A stretch of DNA of 64,000 nt from Chryseobacterium ginsenosidimutans. GTDB taxonomy: Bacteria; Bacteroidota; Bacteroidia; Flavobacteriales; Weeksellaceae. Of the stretch, positions 9,193 through 19,166 are shown in pieces (the stretch's first letter is position 1; each line of letters starts with the position of its first letter). A program made the position numbers and the translations under genes. The DNA lies in assembly GCF_024807225.1 (NCBI RefSeq), contig NZ_JANUCO010000001.1, forward strand, positions 2,852,001-2,916,000. The letters are read 5' to 3'. Below the pieces are notes generated by a model. The model was not told the origin of the DNA, made no database searches, and saw only the letters and a list, made by a program, of their open reading frames with translations.

Positions 9193-9200
9193 TATTTTTG
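9193..9200 (+). promoter_or_regulatory. Bacteroidota -7 promoter element for the nucleosidase gene
   Basis: TATTTTTG matches TAnnTTTG exactly, 28 bases before the ATG. No clear -33 element is visible. Confidence 0.5.
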
Positions 9201-9227
9201 AAGAGAATTTAATATTCAGTTTTTCTC

Positions 9228-9809
9228 ATGATTAAAATAAACGACGAACATCAATTTCCCATCGAAGACACACTTTTCGTTTTTGCTTTGGATTCGGAAG
9301 CGGGAAAGGTTTTTAATGACAAAAATAAATTGATTACAGGCATCGGAAAAGTAAATGCCGCCATGGAATTAACCAAGGAAATTCATCGGACAAAACCAAA
9401 ATTAATCGTAAATCTTGGCTCGGCAGGAAGTAAGAATTTTCATAAAGGAGATGTAATTTGCTGTACAAAATTCATCCAGCGAGATATGGATGTGAGAGGT
9501 TTGGGATTCAGTTTGTATGAAACTCCGCTTTCGGGAATTCCACCTGTTTTAGAATATGGTTTAAAGAAAAATGATCTTCCGGAAGGAATCTGCGGAAGTG
9601 GCGACAGTTTTGAGATGAATCATTCTGAAACAGCCTACAACATCGTCGATATGGAAGCTTATCCGCTCGCTTTGATTGCCATGAAAGAAAACATTCCTTT
9701 CCTGTGTTTAAAGTATATTTCGGACGATGCGGGAAGTGATGCAGCCGATGATTGGGCGGTTCAGGTTCATTTGGCTTCGGAGGCTTTTGACAAAATTTTA
9801 TTTTCTTAA
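9228..9809 (+). CDS. Purine nucleosidase/phosphorylase-fold protein, MTA/SAH nucleosidase-like
   Basis: A 193-residue cytoplasmic protein of the PNP/UDP superfamily. LIVNLGSAGSKNFHKGDV, VDMEAYPLALIA and LKYISDDAG correspond to the nucleoside-binding, ribose-binding (VDMEg) and catalytic aspartate (SDxa) segments of 5'-methylthioadenosine/S-adenosylhomocysteine nucleosidase. It is shorter than the usual 230 residues, so it may be a divergent nucleosidase. Hydrolysis of MTA, SAH or another nucleoside in methionine salvage is a family inference. A GNAT gene follows after 9 bases, so the two are probably co-transcribed. Confidence 0.82.
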   Translation: MIKINDEHQFPIEDTLFVFALDSEAGKVFNDKNKLITGIGKVNAAMELTKEIHRTKPKLIVNLGSAGSKNFHKGDVICCTKFIQRDMDVRGLGFSLYETPLSGIPPVLEYGLKKNDLPEGICGSGDSFEMNHSETAYNIVDMEAYPLALIAMKENIPFLCLKYISDDAGSDAADDWAVQVHLASEAFDKILFS

Positions 9810-9818
9810 ATTAAAAAA

Positions 9819-10340
9819 ATGACATCAATAACAATAAAAAAGGCTTCTCTTGAAGATTTGGAAACCCTACAAAATGTTGGAAGAGAAACCTTCTATGAGA
9901 CTTTTGCAAAACATAATTCGGAGAATGAAATGCAAAAATATCTGGATAAAAGTTTTGCATCAGAAAAATTAACAAAAGAATTAAATACTATTGATTCTCA
10001 GTTTTTTATTGCGTGGGAAAATGAAAATCCGATTGGTTATTTGAAAGTGAATTCAGGAAAAGCGCAAACCGAATTGCAGGATGAAACTTCTTTGGAGATT
10101 GAAAGAATTTATGTAAAAAGCGAGTATCACGGAAAAAAAGTTGGTCAGATTTTATATGATAAAGCTTTGGAAATTGCAGTACAGGAAAAGAAAAAATATC
10201 TTTGGCTGGGAGTTTGGGAAGAAAATATAAGAGCCGTGAATTTTTATAAAAAGAACGGTTTTGTAGAATTCGATAAACATATATTCAAGCTTGGAAACGA
10301 GGAACAGACTGATTTGATGATGAGAAAGGTTTTAGATTAA
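9819..10340 (+). CDS. GNAT family N-acetyltransferase
   Basis: A 173-residue acetyl-CoA-dependent acetyltransferase. The acetyl-CoA-binding motif A lies in LEIERIYVKSEYHGKKVGQILYDKALEIA (in part), with the Q/RxxGxG/A loop as YHGKKVGQ, and the C-terminal WLGVWEENIRAVNFYKKNGF is motif B. This is the arrangement of the YpeA/PaiA group. It follows the nucleosidase closely and converges with pdeM across 3 bases. The substrate is unknown. Confidence 0.88.
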   Translation: MTSITIKKASLEDLETLQNVGRETFYETFAKHNSENEMQKYLDKSFASEKLTKELNTIDSQFFIAWENENPIGYLKVNSGKAQTELQDETSLEIERIYVKSEYHGKKVGQILYDKALEIAVQEKKKYLWLGVWEENIRAVNFYKKNGFVEFDKHIFKLGNEEQTDLMMRKVLD

Positions 10341-10343
10341 ATC

Positions 10344-10988
10344 TTAAATCTCATAAATTTCAGCATCTGTAAAAACATAGAATCTTCCTTTTTTAGGGAG
10401 ATTTTTTGTATCTAATCCTGTAAATTCACTGAAAGCGGGAAGTAATAGCTGATTTTCTGTCACCACAAAACAAGGTAATTTAATATTTTTAACAGAAGAA
10501 TTAATAACAAATCCGGGATGAATATGTCCCGTAATCTGAAATTTTGTTTGCTCTTTTTCAAAATCGTGAATAAAAATAAAATCATCCATTTCTAAAGATT
10601 TTGATTTAAAATTTAAACATAGCTTTTCTTCGAGAGTTTTTGAAATTCTGTCGTGATTTCCTTCAATTAAATAAAACTGTAAATCGGGATAGTGGTTTCT
10701 CCAACTGCAAAATTCATCGACATCAGAATTATCTCCGGCGTGAAGCAAATCTCCGACAACAATGAATTTCTCAGGTTGAAAATATTCTATTAAAATCGAT
10801 AATCGCTCCAAATCATTCTTCATAATCTGATTCGCCAAAGCAATTCCGTTTTTTCTGAAATGAGCGGTTTTTCCGATATGTAAATCAGATAAAATCAACG
10901 CCTTTTCTTTCTTCCAAAACAACGCACGTTGATTGGTTACAATGAAATTTTCGTTTTGAATGTTTATATTTTTTGTGGCTATATTCAT
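10344..10988 (-). CDS. pdeM: Ligase-associated DNA damage response endonuclease PdeM (metallophosphoesterase)
   Basis: A calcineurin-like phosphoesterase of about 214 residues. The metal-binding motifs appear in order: SDLHIGK (DxH, 35-37), GDLLHAGD (79-86), GNHDR (110-114) and GHIHP (154-158). It is the last gene of the four-gene repair set with the helicase, ligase and MBL nuclease, and this context separates it from generic phosphoesterases. I start at MNIATKNINIQ; an ATG 33 bases further upstream is possible, but it would reach into repeat-like intergenic sequence. It probably processes nucleic-acid ends or 2',3'-phosphates during repair. Confidence 0.9.
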   Translation of the reverse strand: MNIATKNINIQNENFIVTNQRALFWKKEKALILSDLHIGKTAHFRKNGIALANQIMKNDLERLSILIEYFQPEKFIVVGDLLHAGDNSDVDEFCSWRNHYPDLQFYLIEGNHDRISKTLEEKLCLNFKSKSLEMDDFIFIHDFEKEQTKFQITGHIHPGFVINSSVKNIKLPCFVVTENQLLLPAFSEFTGLDTKNLPKKGRFYVFTDAEIYEI

Positions 10989-11060
10989 TTTACATTTAAA
11001 AATTTTAACGAGGTTTGTCATTTCGACGAAGGAGACATCTATTGTGTAATCTAGATCATT

Positions 11061-13505
11061 TTATCGCTTCTTCGCCTGTTCTATCAATTTTTTGATTCTT
11101 GCATCTAGACCTTCACTCGACAGTGTTTGTCGCAAACTATCCACTTTAATAGGAAAACTCAAAGGCGTAAAAGTATTGGCAAATTTCAAAATAATTTTCG
11201 ATTTTTCAATTCTCTTAAAAGCTTCTACCAATCTTTGTTCCTGCAATTGCATATTGAAAACCTCCGTATAAGCTTGTCTCACGAGAAAATGATTCGGATC
11301 GTAATCTTCCAACACTTTAAAGATCAACCCTGCAGAACTTTGTAACGCTTTATTTGAACGTTGCTGTCCCGGAAAATTCTGAATCACCATTCCAGAAATT
11401 ACGGCAATATCACGGAATTTTCTTCTCGCCATTTCCGCAGAATTGATACTTGAAATAACATCAACCATCAGATTTTCTCTGGTTAAAATTTTACTTAAAT
11501 TTTCTTCATTTAATGGAATTTCTTTATCACTGAATAATTCAAAACCATAATCATTCATCGCCATTGAAAAGGAAATCGGAGCCAGTTTTGAAATCCGGTA
11601 AGCAATCAAGGCAGCCATCACTTCATGCACCAAACGCCCTTCAAAAGGGTACATAAACAAATGATAGCCTTCACGGTTTTTAATCAATTCAACCAAAAAT
11701 TCATCCTCTTTCGGAATATGCGAACGTTCTTCCTGATTGATTAATAAAGGATGTAAAAATTTCAGTTCTTTTTCAGAGGCTTTCGGATTTAATGCTCCGG
11801 ATAATTTTTCTCTTAAAAAGCGTCCTAAATTTGAGCTTAAAGGCAATCTTCCTCCCAAATAACTTGGCGCCAACGCTTTTCCTTTCGACAATCGCACATA
11901 CACTGTCATATCTTTTACCATCGCCACTTCCAACACTCTTCCGGCTAATATAAATTTTTCTTCTTTTTTTAATTTTGAGATAAAATATTCCTCAACCATT
12001 CCGATATAGCCGCCGGAAATAAACTTCACTTTCAGCATCGCATCACTCACAATTGCGCCCATATTCATACGGTGGAGCATGGCAATTTTTCGTGAAGTCA
12101 CTTTAAACAAGCCATCTTCCATGACCACAACTTTGTGGTATTCTTCGTAACTTTTTAAAGCACTCCCGCCAATTGTAAGGAAATCGAGAATATTTTTCCA
12201 TTCTTCATCCGTGATTTCCTGGAAAGTATAAATTTGTTTAATCCTTTCATAGGTTTCTTCAGGATAAAATCCATCGCCGATCGCCAAAGTCATTAAAAAC
12301 TGAACCAAAACATCAAAACATAAAACCTGCGGTTCACGAGGTTCAATGACGTTTTGTTTAACCGCTTCCTTCAAAGCAGCAACTTCAATCAGTTCTAAAG
12401 AATGGGTGGGAACGCAATAGATTTTTGAAGTTTCAAAAGGAGAGTGGCCGCTTCGTCCCGCCCGTTGAAGAAATCTTGCAACGCCTTTCGCAGAACCTAT
12501 TTGTATCACAGTATCAACAGGTTTAAAGTCGATACCTAAATCTAAAGATGAAGTGGAAACTACGGCTTTTAATTTTCCATTACTCAAATTTTCTTCAATC
12601 CAGATTCTTAAATGCGCATCGATCGAACTGTGGTGAATCGCAATTTGACCTGCAAAATCAGGATACGCTTCAAGCAATAATTGATACCACATTTCACTCT
12701 GGCTCCGGGTATTCGTAAAAACAATCGTAGATTTTGAATTCAAAATAATCGGAACGACTTTATCAGCTAATTTATGTCCGAGATGTCCTGCCCACGGTAA
12801 GATTTCAACTTCATCGGGAAAAACAGGAATAATGTCAATTTTTTTATGTTGTTTAGCGGTAATTTTTGTTTTTTTAATATCATAAGGAATTAAAACTTCC
12901 ATCGCTTCATCAAGGTTTCCGATGGTTGCCGTAATTCCCCAAATCTTCAGTTTCGGAACATATTTTCTGAGCTGAGAAACACCCAATTCAACAATAACTC
13001 CACGTTTTGAACCTAACAATTCATGCCATTCATCAATGACGATACTTTGTAGATTTTGGAAGAATCGCGGATGATTTTTTTGTCCGAGAAGCAGATGTAA
13101 ACTTTCGGGAGTCGCGACCAGAATTTCAGGCATATTTTTAACCTGTTGTTGTCGGACTTTCGGGTCTGTATCTCCATTTCTTACACCAACTGCCCAATCT
13201 AATCCGATCTCATCAATCGCTTCCTGCATTGCTTTTGCGATGTCTTTGGAAAGCGATCGAAGAGGAGTTATCCAGATCATTTTAAGTCCATTTTTGTATT
13301 TTTCAGGATGATTTAAAAAATCTGAAATTAAGGCTAAGAAAACGGAATATGTTTTCCCAAAACCAGTCGGCGCAACAACCATTCCGCTGTAACCGTTCCC
13401 GAATTTTTTCCAGGTATCAATCTGAAATTTGAAGGGAGAAATACCTTTTTCCGCCATCCATTGCTGAATGACGTTGAATCCGTTGGTATTTTCAAATGCA
13501 GCCAA
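11061..13505 (-). CDS. Ligase-associated DNA damage response DEXH-box helicase (Lhr-core type)
   Basis: An 814-residue superfamily 2 helicase. The Walker A motif is APTGFGKT (45-52), the Walker B/DExH box is DEWH (158-161), motif III is TATIGN, and motifs V-VI include STSSLDLGIDF and QRAGRSGHS. The length and the C-terminal winged-helix and beta-barrel region match the Lhr-core helicase, an ATP-dependent 3'-5' translocase described in bacterial operons with a ligase and nucleases. It sits between the ligase and pdeM genes on the same strand. Repair of damaged or crosslinked DNA is the expected role. Confidence 0.93.
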   Translation of the reverse strand: MAAFENTNGFNVIQQWMAEKGISPFKFQIDTWKKFGNGYSGMVVAPTGFGKTYSVFLALISDFLNHPEKYKNGLKMIWITPLRSLSKDIAKAMQEAIDEIGLDWAVGVRNGDTDPKVRQQQVKNMPEILVATPESLHLLLGQKNHPRFFQNLQSIVIDEWHELLGSKRGVIVELGVSQLRKYVPKLKIWGITATIGNLDEAMEVLIPYDIKKTKITAKQHKKIDIIPVFPDEVEILPWAGHLGHKLADKVVPIILNSKSTIVFTNTRSQSEMWYQLLLEAYPDFAGQIAIHHSSIDAHLRIWIEENLSNGKLKAVVSTSSLDLGIDFKPVDTVIQIGSAKGVARFLQRAGRSGHSPFETSKIYCVPTHSLELIEVAALKEAVKQNVIEPREPQVLCFDVLVQFLMTLAIGDGFYPEETYERIKQIYTFQEITDEEWKNILDFLTIGGSALKSYEEYHKVVVMEDGLFKVTSRKIAMLHRMNMGAIVSDAMLKVKFISGGYIGMVEEYFISKLKKEEKFILAGRVLEVAMVKDMTVYVRLSKGKALAPSYLGGRLPLSSNLGRFLREKLSGALNPKASEKELKFLHPLLINQEERSHIPKEDEFLVELIKNREGYHLFMYPFEGRLVHEVMAALIAYRISKLAPISFSMAMNDYGFELFSDKEIPLNEENLSKILTRENLMVDVISSINSAEMARRKFRDIAVISGMVIQNFPGQQRSNKALQSSAGLIFKVLEDYDPNHFLVRQAYTEVFNMQLQEQRLVEAFKRIEKSKIILKFANTFTPLSFPIKVDSLRQTLSSEGLDARIKKLIEQAKKR

Positions 13506-13574
13506 ATTGTTTTTTTTTGATTTTAACGCTAGGTTCGCAAGGATATTTTTAAAATACTTTCTGCATATTCTTTA

Positions 13575-13643
13575 GTTCGCAAAGGCGTTTCACTCAGCTA
13601 AGGCTTATTGCTGTCATTTGCTGAACGAAGTGCCTTTGCGAAC
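13575..13643. repeat. Inverted repeat carrying the shared 24-base GCTGAGTG...GCGAAC motif
   Basis: Two 24-base arms (13575-13598 and 13620-13643) form a hairpin with four mismatches in the gap between the helicase and ligase genes. The left arm is the exact complement of 63004-63027 and matches 52425-52448 with one mismatch. Confidence 0.6.
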
Positions 13644-13700
13644 GAAAAATATTTTCAATTATAAATAAATTCTTTGTGTCTTTGCGTTTATAAATTTAAT

Positions 13701-15281
13701 TTATTGTATCAGTTTTTTTATCTCCTCCAAATCATCAATTTCATCTACCGTTTTATCTTTCCGCCATCTTACAATTCTTGGGAAACGCAGCGCAACACCA
13801 CTTTTATGACGATTGCTGAAACCTATTCCTTCAAAAGCGATTTCAAAAACGAGTTCCGCTTTTACAGTTCGCACAGGTCCGAATTTTTCAATCGCATTTT
13901 TATTCACAAACTTGCTGACTTCCATGATTTCTTTGTCGGTCAAACCGGAATAAGCCTTTGCAATCGTAACTAATTTATCTTCATTTTTCACGGCAAAAGT
14001 GTAGTCGGTGTAATAAGCACTTCGTCTTCCGCTGCCTTTTTGAGCGTAAATCAGAACGGCATCAATCGTCAACGGATTGATTTTCCATTTCCACCAATCG
14101 CCTTTTTTTCGTCCGGAATGATAGGGTGAATTCTTTTGTTTTAGCATCAAGCCTTCGCTGTTTATTTCTCTTGAATTTTCTCTGATTTGGTTTAAATCTT
14201 CCCAGTTTTCAAAATTAATAACCTGAGAAAGTTTTATATTTTCGGGGTTTTCATTTAACAATAATTCTTCCAACATGGCACGTCTTGCAAAGATTGGTTT
14301 CTCGCGTAAATCAGTTCCTTCCAATTCCAATAAATCATACGTAAAAACTTCAATCGGAATTTCGGAAAGCATTTTTTTAGTTAAAGTTTTTCTATTTAAT
14401 CTTTTTTGTAATTCATTAAAATTTAAAACTTTACCATCCTTTACCGCAAGTATTTCTCCATCTAAAACAAAATTGCCATTCATCATTTTTATCGTCTCCA
14501 CAATCTCCGGAAATTGCTCTGTAACCAATTCTTCACCTCTCGACCAAATGAAAACTTCGCCATTTCTTTTAATGATTTGTCCGCGAATTCCGTCCCATTT
14601 ATATTCTATTTGCCATTCGTCGGGAGTTCCCAATTCTTCCAGTTTTTTTTCCAACGGATAAGCCAGACAAAAAGGATAAGGTTTTGAATTATCCGGGTTA
14701 ATATTTTCCGCCGAAATCAGCTCTTTAAATGAAATTTCTTCAGGCTGCCATTTTCCCATCAAACTATGCATCAACGTACTCGATTCTTGATCAGAAAATT
14801 TCGTCAACGCATTAATTAAAGTCTTAGAAGAAACGCCGATTCGGAAACTTCCGCCTAGTAATTTATTGAAAATCAATCGTTCCGTATAATCTAACCCGTT
14901 CCATGATTGTAAGACAAATTCTTTTTTCTCAATTTCCGTTTTATTCTTTAAATTAAGAATATCTTTCATCCATTCCGATAATGTTTTTTCAATCTTTTCG
15001 GAAGGCGGAGGAAGAATTAACGACAAGGTTTCACCCAAATCTCCGACTGAAGAATAACTTTCCTGAAACAGCCAAAATGGGAGTTTTGTGATTTCCAGCG
15101 CCCATTCTTTCATATAGTTTGTATTGACATTTCGCTTCGGTCTTTTGCCCGTAAACAAAGCAATAAACCACACTTTATCCTCATCTGGAGCACGTTCCAA
15201 ATAATCGATGATCGCATCAATTTTGGCATTGGTTTTATTGGTGCTTTCCAAAGCATTTATCAATTCTGCAAAATGTTTCAT
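13701..15281 (-). CDS. ATP-dependent DNA ligase of the ligase-associated repair cluster
   Basis: A 526-residue ATP-dependent DNA ligase. The nucleotidyl lysine is K228 in YKWDGIRGQ (motif I KxDGxR), with FVLDGEILA (motif III) and EGLMLKQKNSPYHSGRKKGDWWKWK (motifs IV-V, in part) following. The N-terminal 200 residues are the helical DNA-binding domain and the C-terminal part is the OB fold. Unlike the NAD-dependent LigA used in replication, such ligases act in repair. It is flanked on the same strand by the helicase and the MBL exonuclease. Confidence 0.93.
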   Translation of the reverse strand: MKHFAELINALESTNKTNAKIDAIIDYLERAPDEDKVWFIALFTGKRPKRNVNTNYMKEWALEITKLPFWLFQESYSSVGDLGETLSLILPPPSEKIEKTLSEWMKDILNLKNKTEIEKKEFVLQSWNGLDYTERLIFNKLLGGSFRIGVSSKTLINALTKFSDQESSTLMHSLMGKWQPEEISFKELISAENINPDNSKPYPFCLAYPLEKKLEELGTPDEWQIEYKWDGIRGQIIKRNGEVFIWSRGEELVTEQFPEIVETIKMMNGNFVLDGEILAVKDGKVLNFNELQKRLNRKTLTKKMLSEIPIEVFTYDLLELEGTDLREKPIFARRAMLEELLLNENPENIKLSQVINFENWEDLNQIRENSREINSEGLMLKQKNSPYHSGRKKGDWWKWKINPLTIDAVLIYAQKGSGRRSAYYTDYTFAVKNEDKLVTIAKAYSGLTDKEIMEVSKFVNKNAIEKFGPVRTVKAELVFEIAFEGIGFSNRHKSGVALRFPRIVRWRKDKTVDEIDDLEEIKKLIQ

Positions 15282-15299
15282 AAGTTCTTGACCTTATTT

Positions 15300-15386
15300 T
15301 TTATTTGGGCAGCTTTTTCCGTCTTCCACTCCCGCTTTTTTGTTCCGCTTTGCTACACAAAAAGAGCTCCGTTCAAGCCGGGCTGC
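15300..15386 (+). repeat. Interspersed intergenic repeat, family A, copy 2
   Basis: This 87-base block between the ligase and exonuclease genes is homologous to the complement of 977-1064, sharing the TTTATTTGGGCAGCTT start and the CGGGCTGC end. It breaks an otherwise compact operon. Confidence 0.7.
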
Positions 15387-15436
15387 AAATGATTCGATCG
15401 TTGAAAAACGATACATCAATCCGAATCTTTAACAAT

Positions 15437-16438
15437 TTATTTTTCAGTCACTTCCTCATCATCATCGCCATACAATGTTTCCACAACGTCAGATTTAATT
15501 CCGATTTCATTTAAATATTTAGAAAAAATTTCCGTTTGTCCGTGCGTTACGTGAACAATTTCCGCTTCTGTGGCTTTTATCGCTTGTAATAATCCTTTCC
15601 AATCGGCGTGATCGCTCATTGGGAATCCTGCATCGGCACTTCGCCATCTTCTTGCCCCGCGAACCTGCATCCAGCCAGAACAAATTGCCGTTGCCGCCTC
15701 AGGAATTTTTTTAATAATATTGCTGTCCAATAGAGCAGGCGGAACAATCACAATCTCGCCCTGAAGATGTTTCACGCTTTCCCTAAAATCAGGGATTTCA
15801 TAATCAGGAAGATCGATTCCGACGGTTTCAAAAGCTTCATTTAATTTCCCGATGGAATAATGAACATGGATTTTTCCTAATCCTTCAACTGCCTTCATAA
15901 TTCTCTGAGCCTTTCCCAAAGAATAACCGATAAACACTGATGTTTTTTGATTTTCTTTATTTCGTAAAACCCAATTTTGAAGTTTTTTATTTAAATCTTC
16001 AACTTCCAGCCAATTGTAAATTGGAAGCCCGAAAGTGCTTTCTGATACGAATTCATTACATTTTACCAGCTCAATAGGCGTACTCAACCCATCATCCTGA
16101 ACTTTATAATCACCGGAAATCACACTTACATATCCTTTATATTCCAAACGAATTTGTGCAGAACCAATAATATGACCTGCAGGATGAAGCGAAAGTTTCA
16201 CTCCATTCATATCGATAACTTCTCCATATTCCACACTTTGACATTCGATATCGGGAGAAATTCTCTGATGTAAAATGGGTTTTGTAAAATGATGGCAAAG
16301 ATATTTTTTCATTCCCCAACGAGCGTGATCGGCGTGACCATGCGTGATGACCGCCAAATCAACGGGTCGCCAAGGATCAATATAAAATTTTCCCTGTGGA
16401 CAGTAAATACCTTTATTTGTGAATTTAATTAGTTTCAA
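15437..16438 (-). CDS. Ligase-associated DNA damage response exonuclease (SNM1/Pso2-like MBL nuclease)
   Basis: A 333-residue metallo-beta-lactamase/beta-CASP-type nuclease. The metal motif is HGHADH (33-38), and later ligands appear in HPAGHIIGSAQI and SGDYK. SDHADWKGLLQAI carries a beta-CASP-type histidine and HVTHGQTE a further one. The family relates to SNM1/Pso2 crosslink-repair exonucleases and to the manganese-dependent Exo of bacterial Lhr operons. It is the first gene of the repair set in transcription order, followed by ligase, helicase and PdeM. Confidence 0.92.
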   Translation of the reverse strand: MKLIKFTNKGIYCPQGKFYIDPWRPVDLAVITHGHADHARWGMKKYLCHHFTKPILHQRISPDIECQSVEYGEVIDMNGVKLSLHPAGHIIGSAQIRLEYKGYVSVISGDYKVQDDGLSTPIELVKCNEFVSESTFGLPIYNWLEVEDLNKKLQNWVLRNKENQKTSVFIGYSLGKAQRIMKAVEGLGKIHVHYSIGKLNEAFETVGIDLPDYEIPDFRESVKHLQGEIVIVPPALLDSNIIKKIPEAATAICSGWMQVRGARRWRSADAGFPMSDHADWKGLLQAIKATEAEIVHVTHGQTEIFSKYLNEIGIKSDVVETLYGDDDEEVTEK

Positions 16439-16511
16439 TGGTGCGATTGGTTTAGATTTTATTATTCAAAAATCTAACCAATCGCATTATGAATTTAGAA
16501 GAAATATAATT

Positions 16512-17850
16512 TTAAGCCTTTTTCAGTTTTAGCTTAAAATTATTCAATAAGAAAAAAGTAACGATTCCGACAGTTAATTCGATCAAAGCACTTCCCCAAT
16601 AAATGCTTTTAATGCCGAAATAATACGGTAAAATCAGCATTAATGGAATGTAAAGAATCAATTGTCGCAAAAAAACGAGAAAACTTGCTTTTCTGCTGTC
16701 GTTCACTGCGGGATAATAAGAGAGCGCCAAAACCGTGATCGGCAACAGCGGAAGTACCGAGAAAAATAGCCTGAAATCCTGAATTTGATTAGCATTTACG
16801 GTATATCCGGGAAGCATTAATCCAATTAATTGCTGCGGAAAAATTAAAGCAATCAAAAAGAAAGGTGAAAGTATGGCAATTCCTGCTAAAATATAAATTT
16901 TCAAAGATTTCCTGGCTCTTTCAAATTGTCCTGCGCCGAAATTAATTCCGACAATGGGCTGTAAACCACGCATTAATCCGAATAATGGGGTTAATAAAAA
17001 CAAGAAAAACCGATTCAAAACAGTGAAAAATGAGATGTCATTTTCTGTTCCATAAGAAGCGATTGCATTGAAAATAATGATACTCTGAACAACTCCCATT
17101 ACGGATAAAACCATTTCGGGAAGTCCTAATTTTAATATTCTTTTTCCAATTTCGGGATTGAAAGAGATTGATTTCCAATTGGTTTTAAAAGAACTTTTTC
17201 CTTTCGCGTAATAGTAAAATCCAAGAAAAGAATAGATCAGCATTCCGCAATTGGTCGCCCAAGCTGCACCGGAAACGCCCATTCCAAAGGTTGAAATGAA
17301 GATTGGTTTCAGGATAATATCGATGACAAGTCCGACTGCAATCAGAGCAGCGGCAGTTTTCATTTTTCCTTCTGCACGGATTAACATATTTAAGGCTAAA
17401 CCATAAATCCAGAAAATTGTTCCTATTAATGTAATCCTAAAATATTCAACGGCAATCGTTTGCAATTCGCCTTTTGCGCCCATCATTGCCATTAATTCAT
17501 GGGCAAAAATATACGCCGGAATTGTACAAAGCAAAGAGAAAAAAATACATAGAAAGTTGAAACTTCCGAATAAATTATACAGTTTATCCTGTTTGTTTTC
17601 ACCGATCCAAATACTTACCGCTGCACCAGCTCCGGTTTCCGACCAATCTTCCGAATCCCAAAACGATTTGAGACAACGGATAAGCCATTCCGACTGCTGC
17701 AAGAGCCTTAGTATTAACTAAATAACCAACAAAAATAGCATCCAGAAAGTTATTAATTCCGTAAAGAACAATCGCCGCAACAGCAGGCCATGAAGTTTCC
17801 CACATGACCTTTTTTAAGTCACCTTTTAAGATGAATGTTTTGCGGTCCAT
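16512..17850 (-). pseudogene. MATE family efflux transporter, interrupted by a single-base frameshift
   Basis: Two overlapping frames together make a normal MATE exporter of about 445 residues. The first encodes MDRKTFILKGDLKKVMWETS up to GMAYPLSQIVLGFGRLVG; the second resumes with TGAGAAVSIWIGENKQDK and runs to the end. The break is at 17636-17638, where the coding strand reads GGAAACCGG; with one A fewer the reading continues as FGRLVGTGAGAAVS. Its start overlaps the 3' end of the siderophore hydroxylase by 25 bases, so it is the likely siderophore or precursor exporter. The shift may be a sequencing error, since four other genes here carry the same kind of insertion. Confidence 0.85.
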
Positions 17851-19139
17851 TCCTTAGTTGTATTGAATTGTTGAAATGCAATACGCTTTTCTACTTTATA
17901 AATTTCTTTGCCAGCGATAGAATTGATGATAATTGCATTTCTGTAAGCACCCATTCCCAAATCGGGAGTTACAAAACCGTGCGTGTGAAGTTCTGCATTT
18001 TGCACGAAGATATTTTCCTCATTATCAATTGTATAATAACGACTTACATTAAATAAACCATCTTCATTTCTTTGAATTTGATCTTCAATTCCTTTCAAGA
18101 ATTTCGGTTCTTTGTATTTATAACCTGTCGCCAAAATAACGTAGTCTGAGATATTTGTAAAGGTAATTTCATCCTGAACATGAGTGAAATTAAGGACATA
18201 AGAATTTCCTTCGGGAGAAATATTATCCAACTGACAACTTGGCTTTAATTCTACATTTAAAGGGACATTTCCGACGCTCATTCCGTACATGGTGTCGAAA
18301 ATATCGTTGATTAATTCAAAATTAATTCCTTTGTAAAGCGGCGGTTGTTTCGCCAATAAATTTTTTCGCTGATTGGACGACATTTGATAAAAATGATCAA
18401 CATATTCAGGAGACGTTAATTCTAATGTCAATTTTGAATATTCCATCGGGAAAAAGCGATCCGGTCGGGTAAACCAGCTCATAAATAAATTGTCATCTGT
18501 TTCCGGCAAAAGATCTTGGAAAATCTCAGCAGCACTTTGTCCGGAACCTATAATTGACACTGATTTTGCATTCAAAATATTCTCTTTATGATTCAAATAT
18601 TCTGAAGTATGGATGACATTCGGATAGTTTTTATCTTCCATAAATTCAGGCAATCTCGGCTGGGTTCCTGTTCCTAAAGCTAATTTTTTAGTGTAATATT
18701 TTGTGACATCATTATTTTTTAAATCTAAAACTTCAATGATGTACAATTTTTCTGACTCATTAAAAGTAATGTTCTCAACTTTTTTTCCGAAAAGACAATT
18801 CGGCAATTGATTCGCTGTCCACTGACAATACAGATTGTATTCTTTTCTTAAAATGAAGAAATCTTCTCTGATAAAAAATTTATATAAACGGTCGGTTTCC
18901 TTTAAAAAATTCAGGAAGCTGTATTTGCTTTTTGGGTCTGCCATCGTCACCAAATCTGCCATAAAAGGAACTTGCAAAGTAGCATTATCAAGCATCAAAC
19001 CGGGATGCCAATCGAAACCTTCTGCCTGATCTAAAAAAAGTGAATTGATGGATTCTACAGGCTCTAAAAGTGCCGCCAATCCTAGATTAAAAGGACCGAT
19101 TCCGATCCCGATGATATCGTATATTTTGTTGTTTTCCAT
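17826..19139 (-). CDS. Siderophore N-hydroxylase (lysine/cadaverine/ornithine N-monooxygenase family)
   Basis: A 437-residue FAD- and NADPH-dependent monooxygenase of the IucD/SidA/PvdA/DesB family. It hydroxylates the terminal amine of a diamine or amino acid, the first step towards a hydroxamate. GIGIGPFNLGLAALLEP near the N-terminus binds FAD, SIIGSGQSAAEIFQDLLP binds NADPH, and YVILATGYKY and THGFVTPDLG are family signatures. I start at MENNKIYDIIG; an upstream ATG would run into repeat sequence. The neighbouring decarboxylase makes cadaverine or a similar diamine the likely substrate. Confidence 0.9.
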   Translation of the reverse strand: MENNKIYDIIGIGIGPFNLGLAALLEPVESINSLFLDQAEGFDWHPGLMLDNATLQVPFMADLVTMADPKSKYSFLNFLKETDRLYKFFIREDFFILRKEYNLYCQWTANQLPNCLFGKKVENITFNESEKLYIIEVLDLKNNDVTKYYTKKLALGTGTQPRLPEFMEDKNYPNVIHTSEYLNHKENILNAKSVSIIGSGQSAAEIFQDLLPETDDNLFMSWFTRPDRFFPMEYSKLTLELTSPEYVDHFYQMSSNQRKNLLAKQPPLYKGINFELINDIFDTMYGMSVGNVPLNVELKPSCQLDNISPEGNSYVLNFTHVQDEITFTNISDYVILATGYKYKEPKFLKGIEDQIQRNEDGLFNVSRYYTIDNEENIFVQNAELHTHGFVTPDLGMGAYRNAIIINSIAGKEIYKVEKRIAFQQFNTTKEWTAKHSS

Positions 19140-19166
19140 TTGATTTGAAATTAAATTTATACAGCA

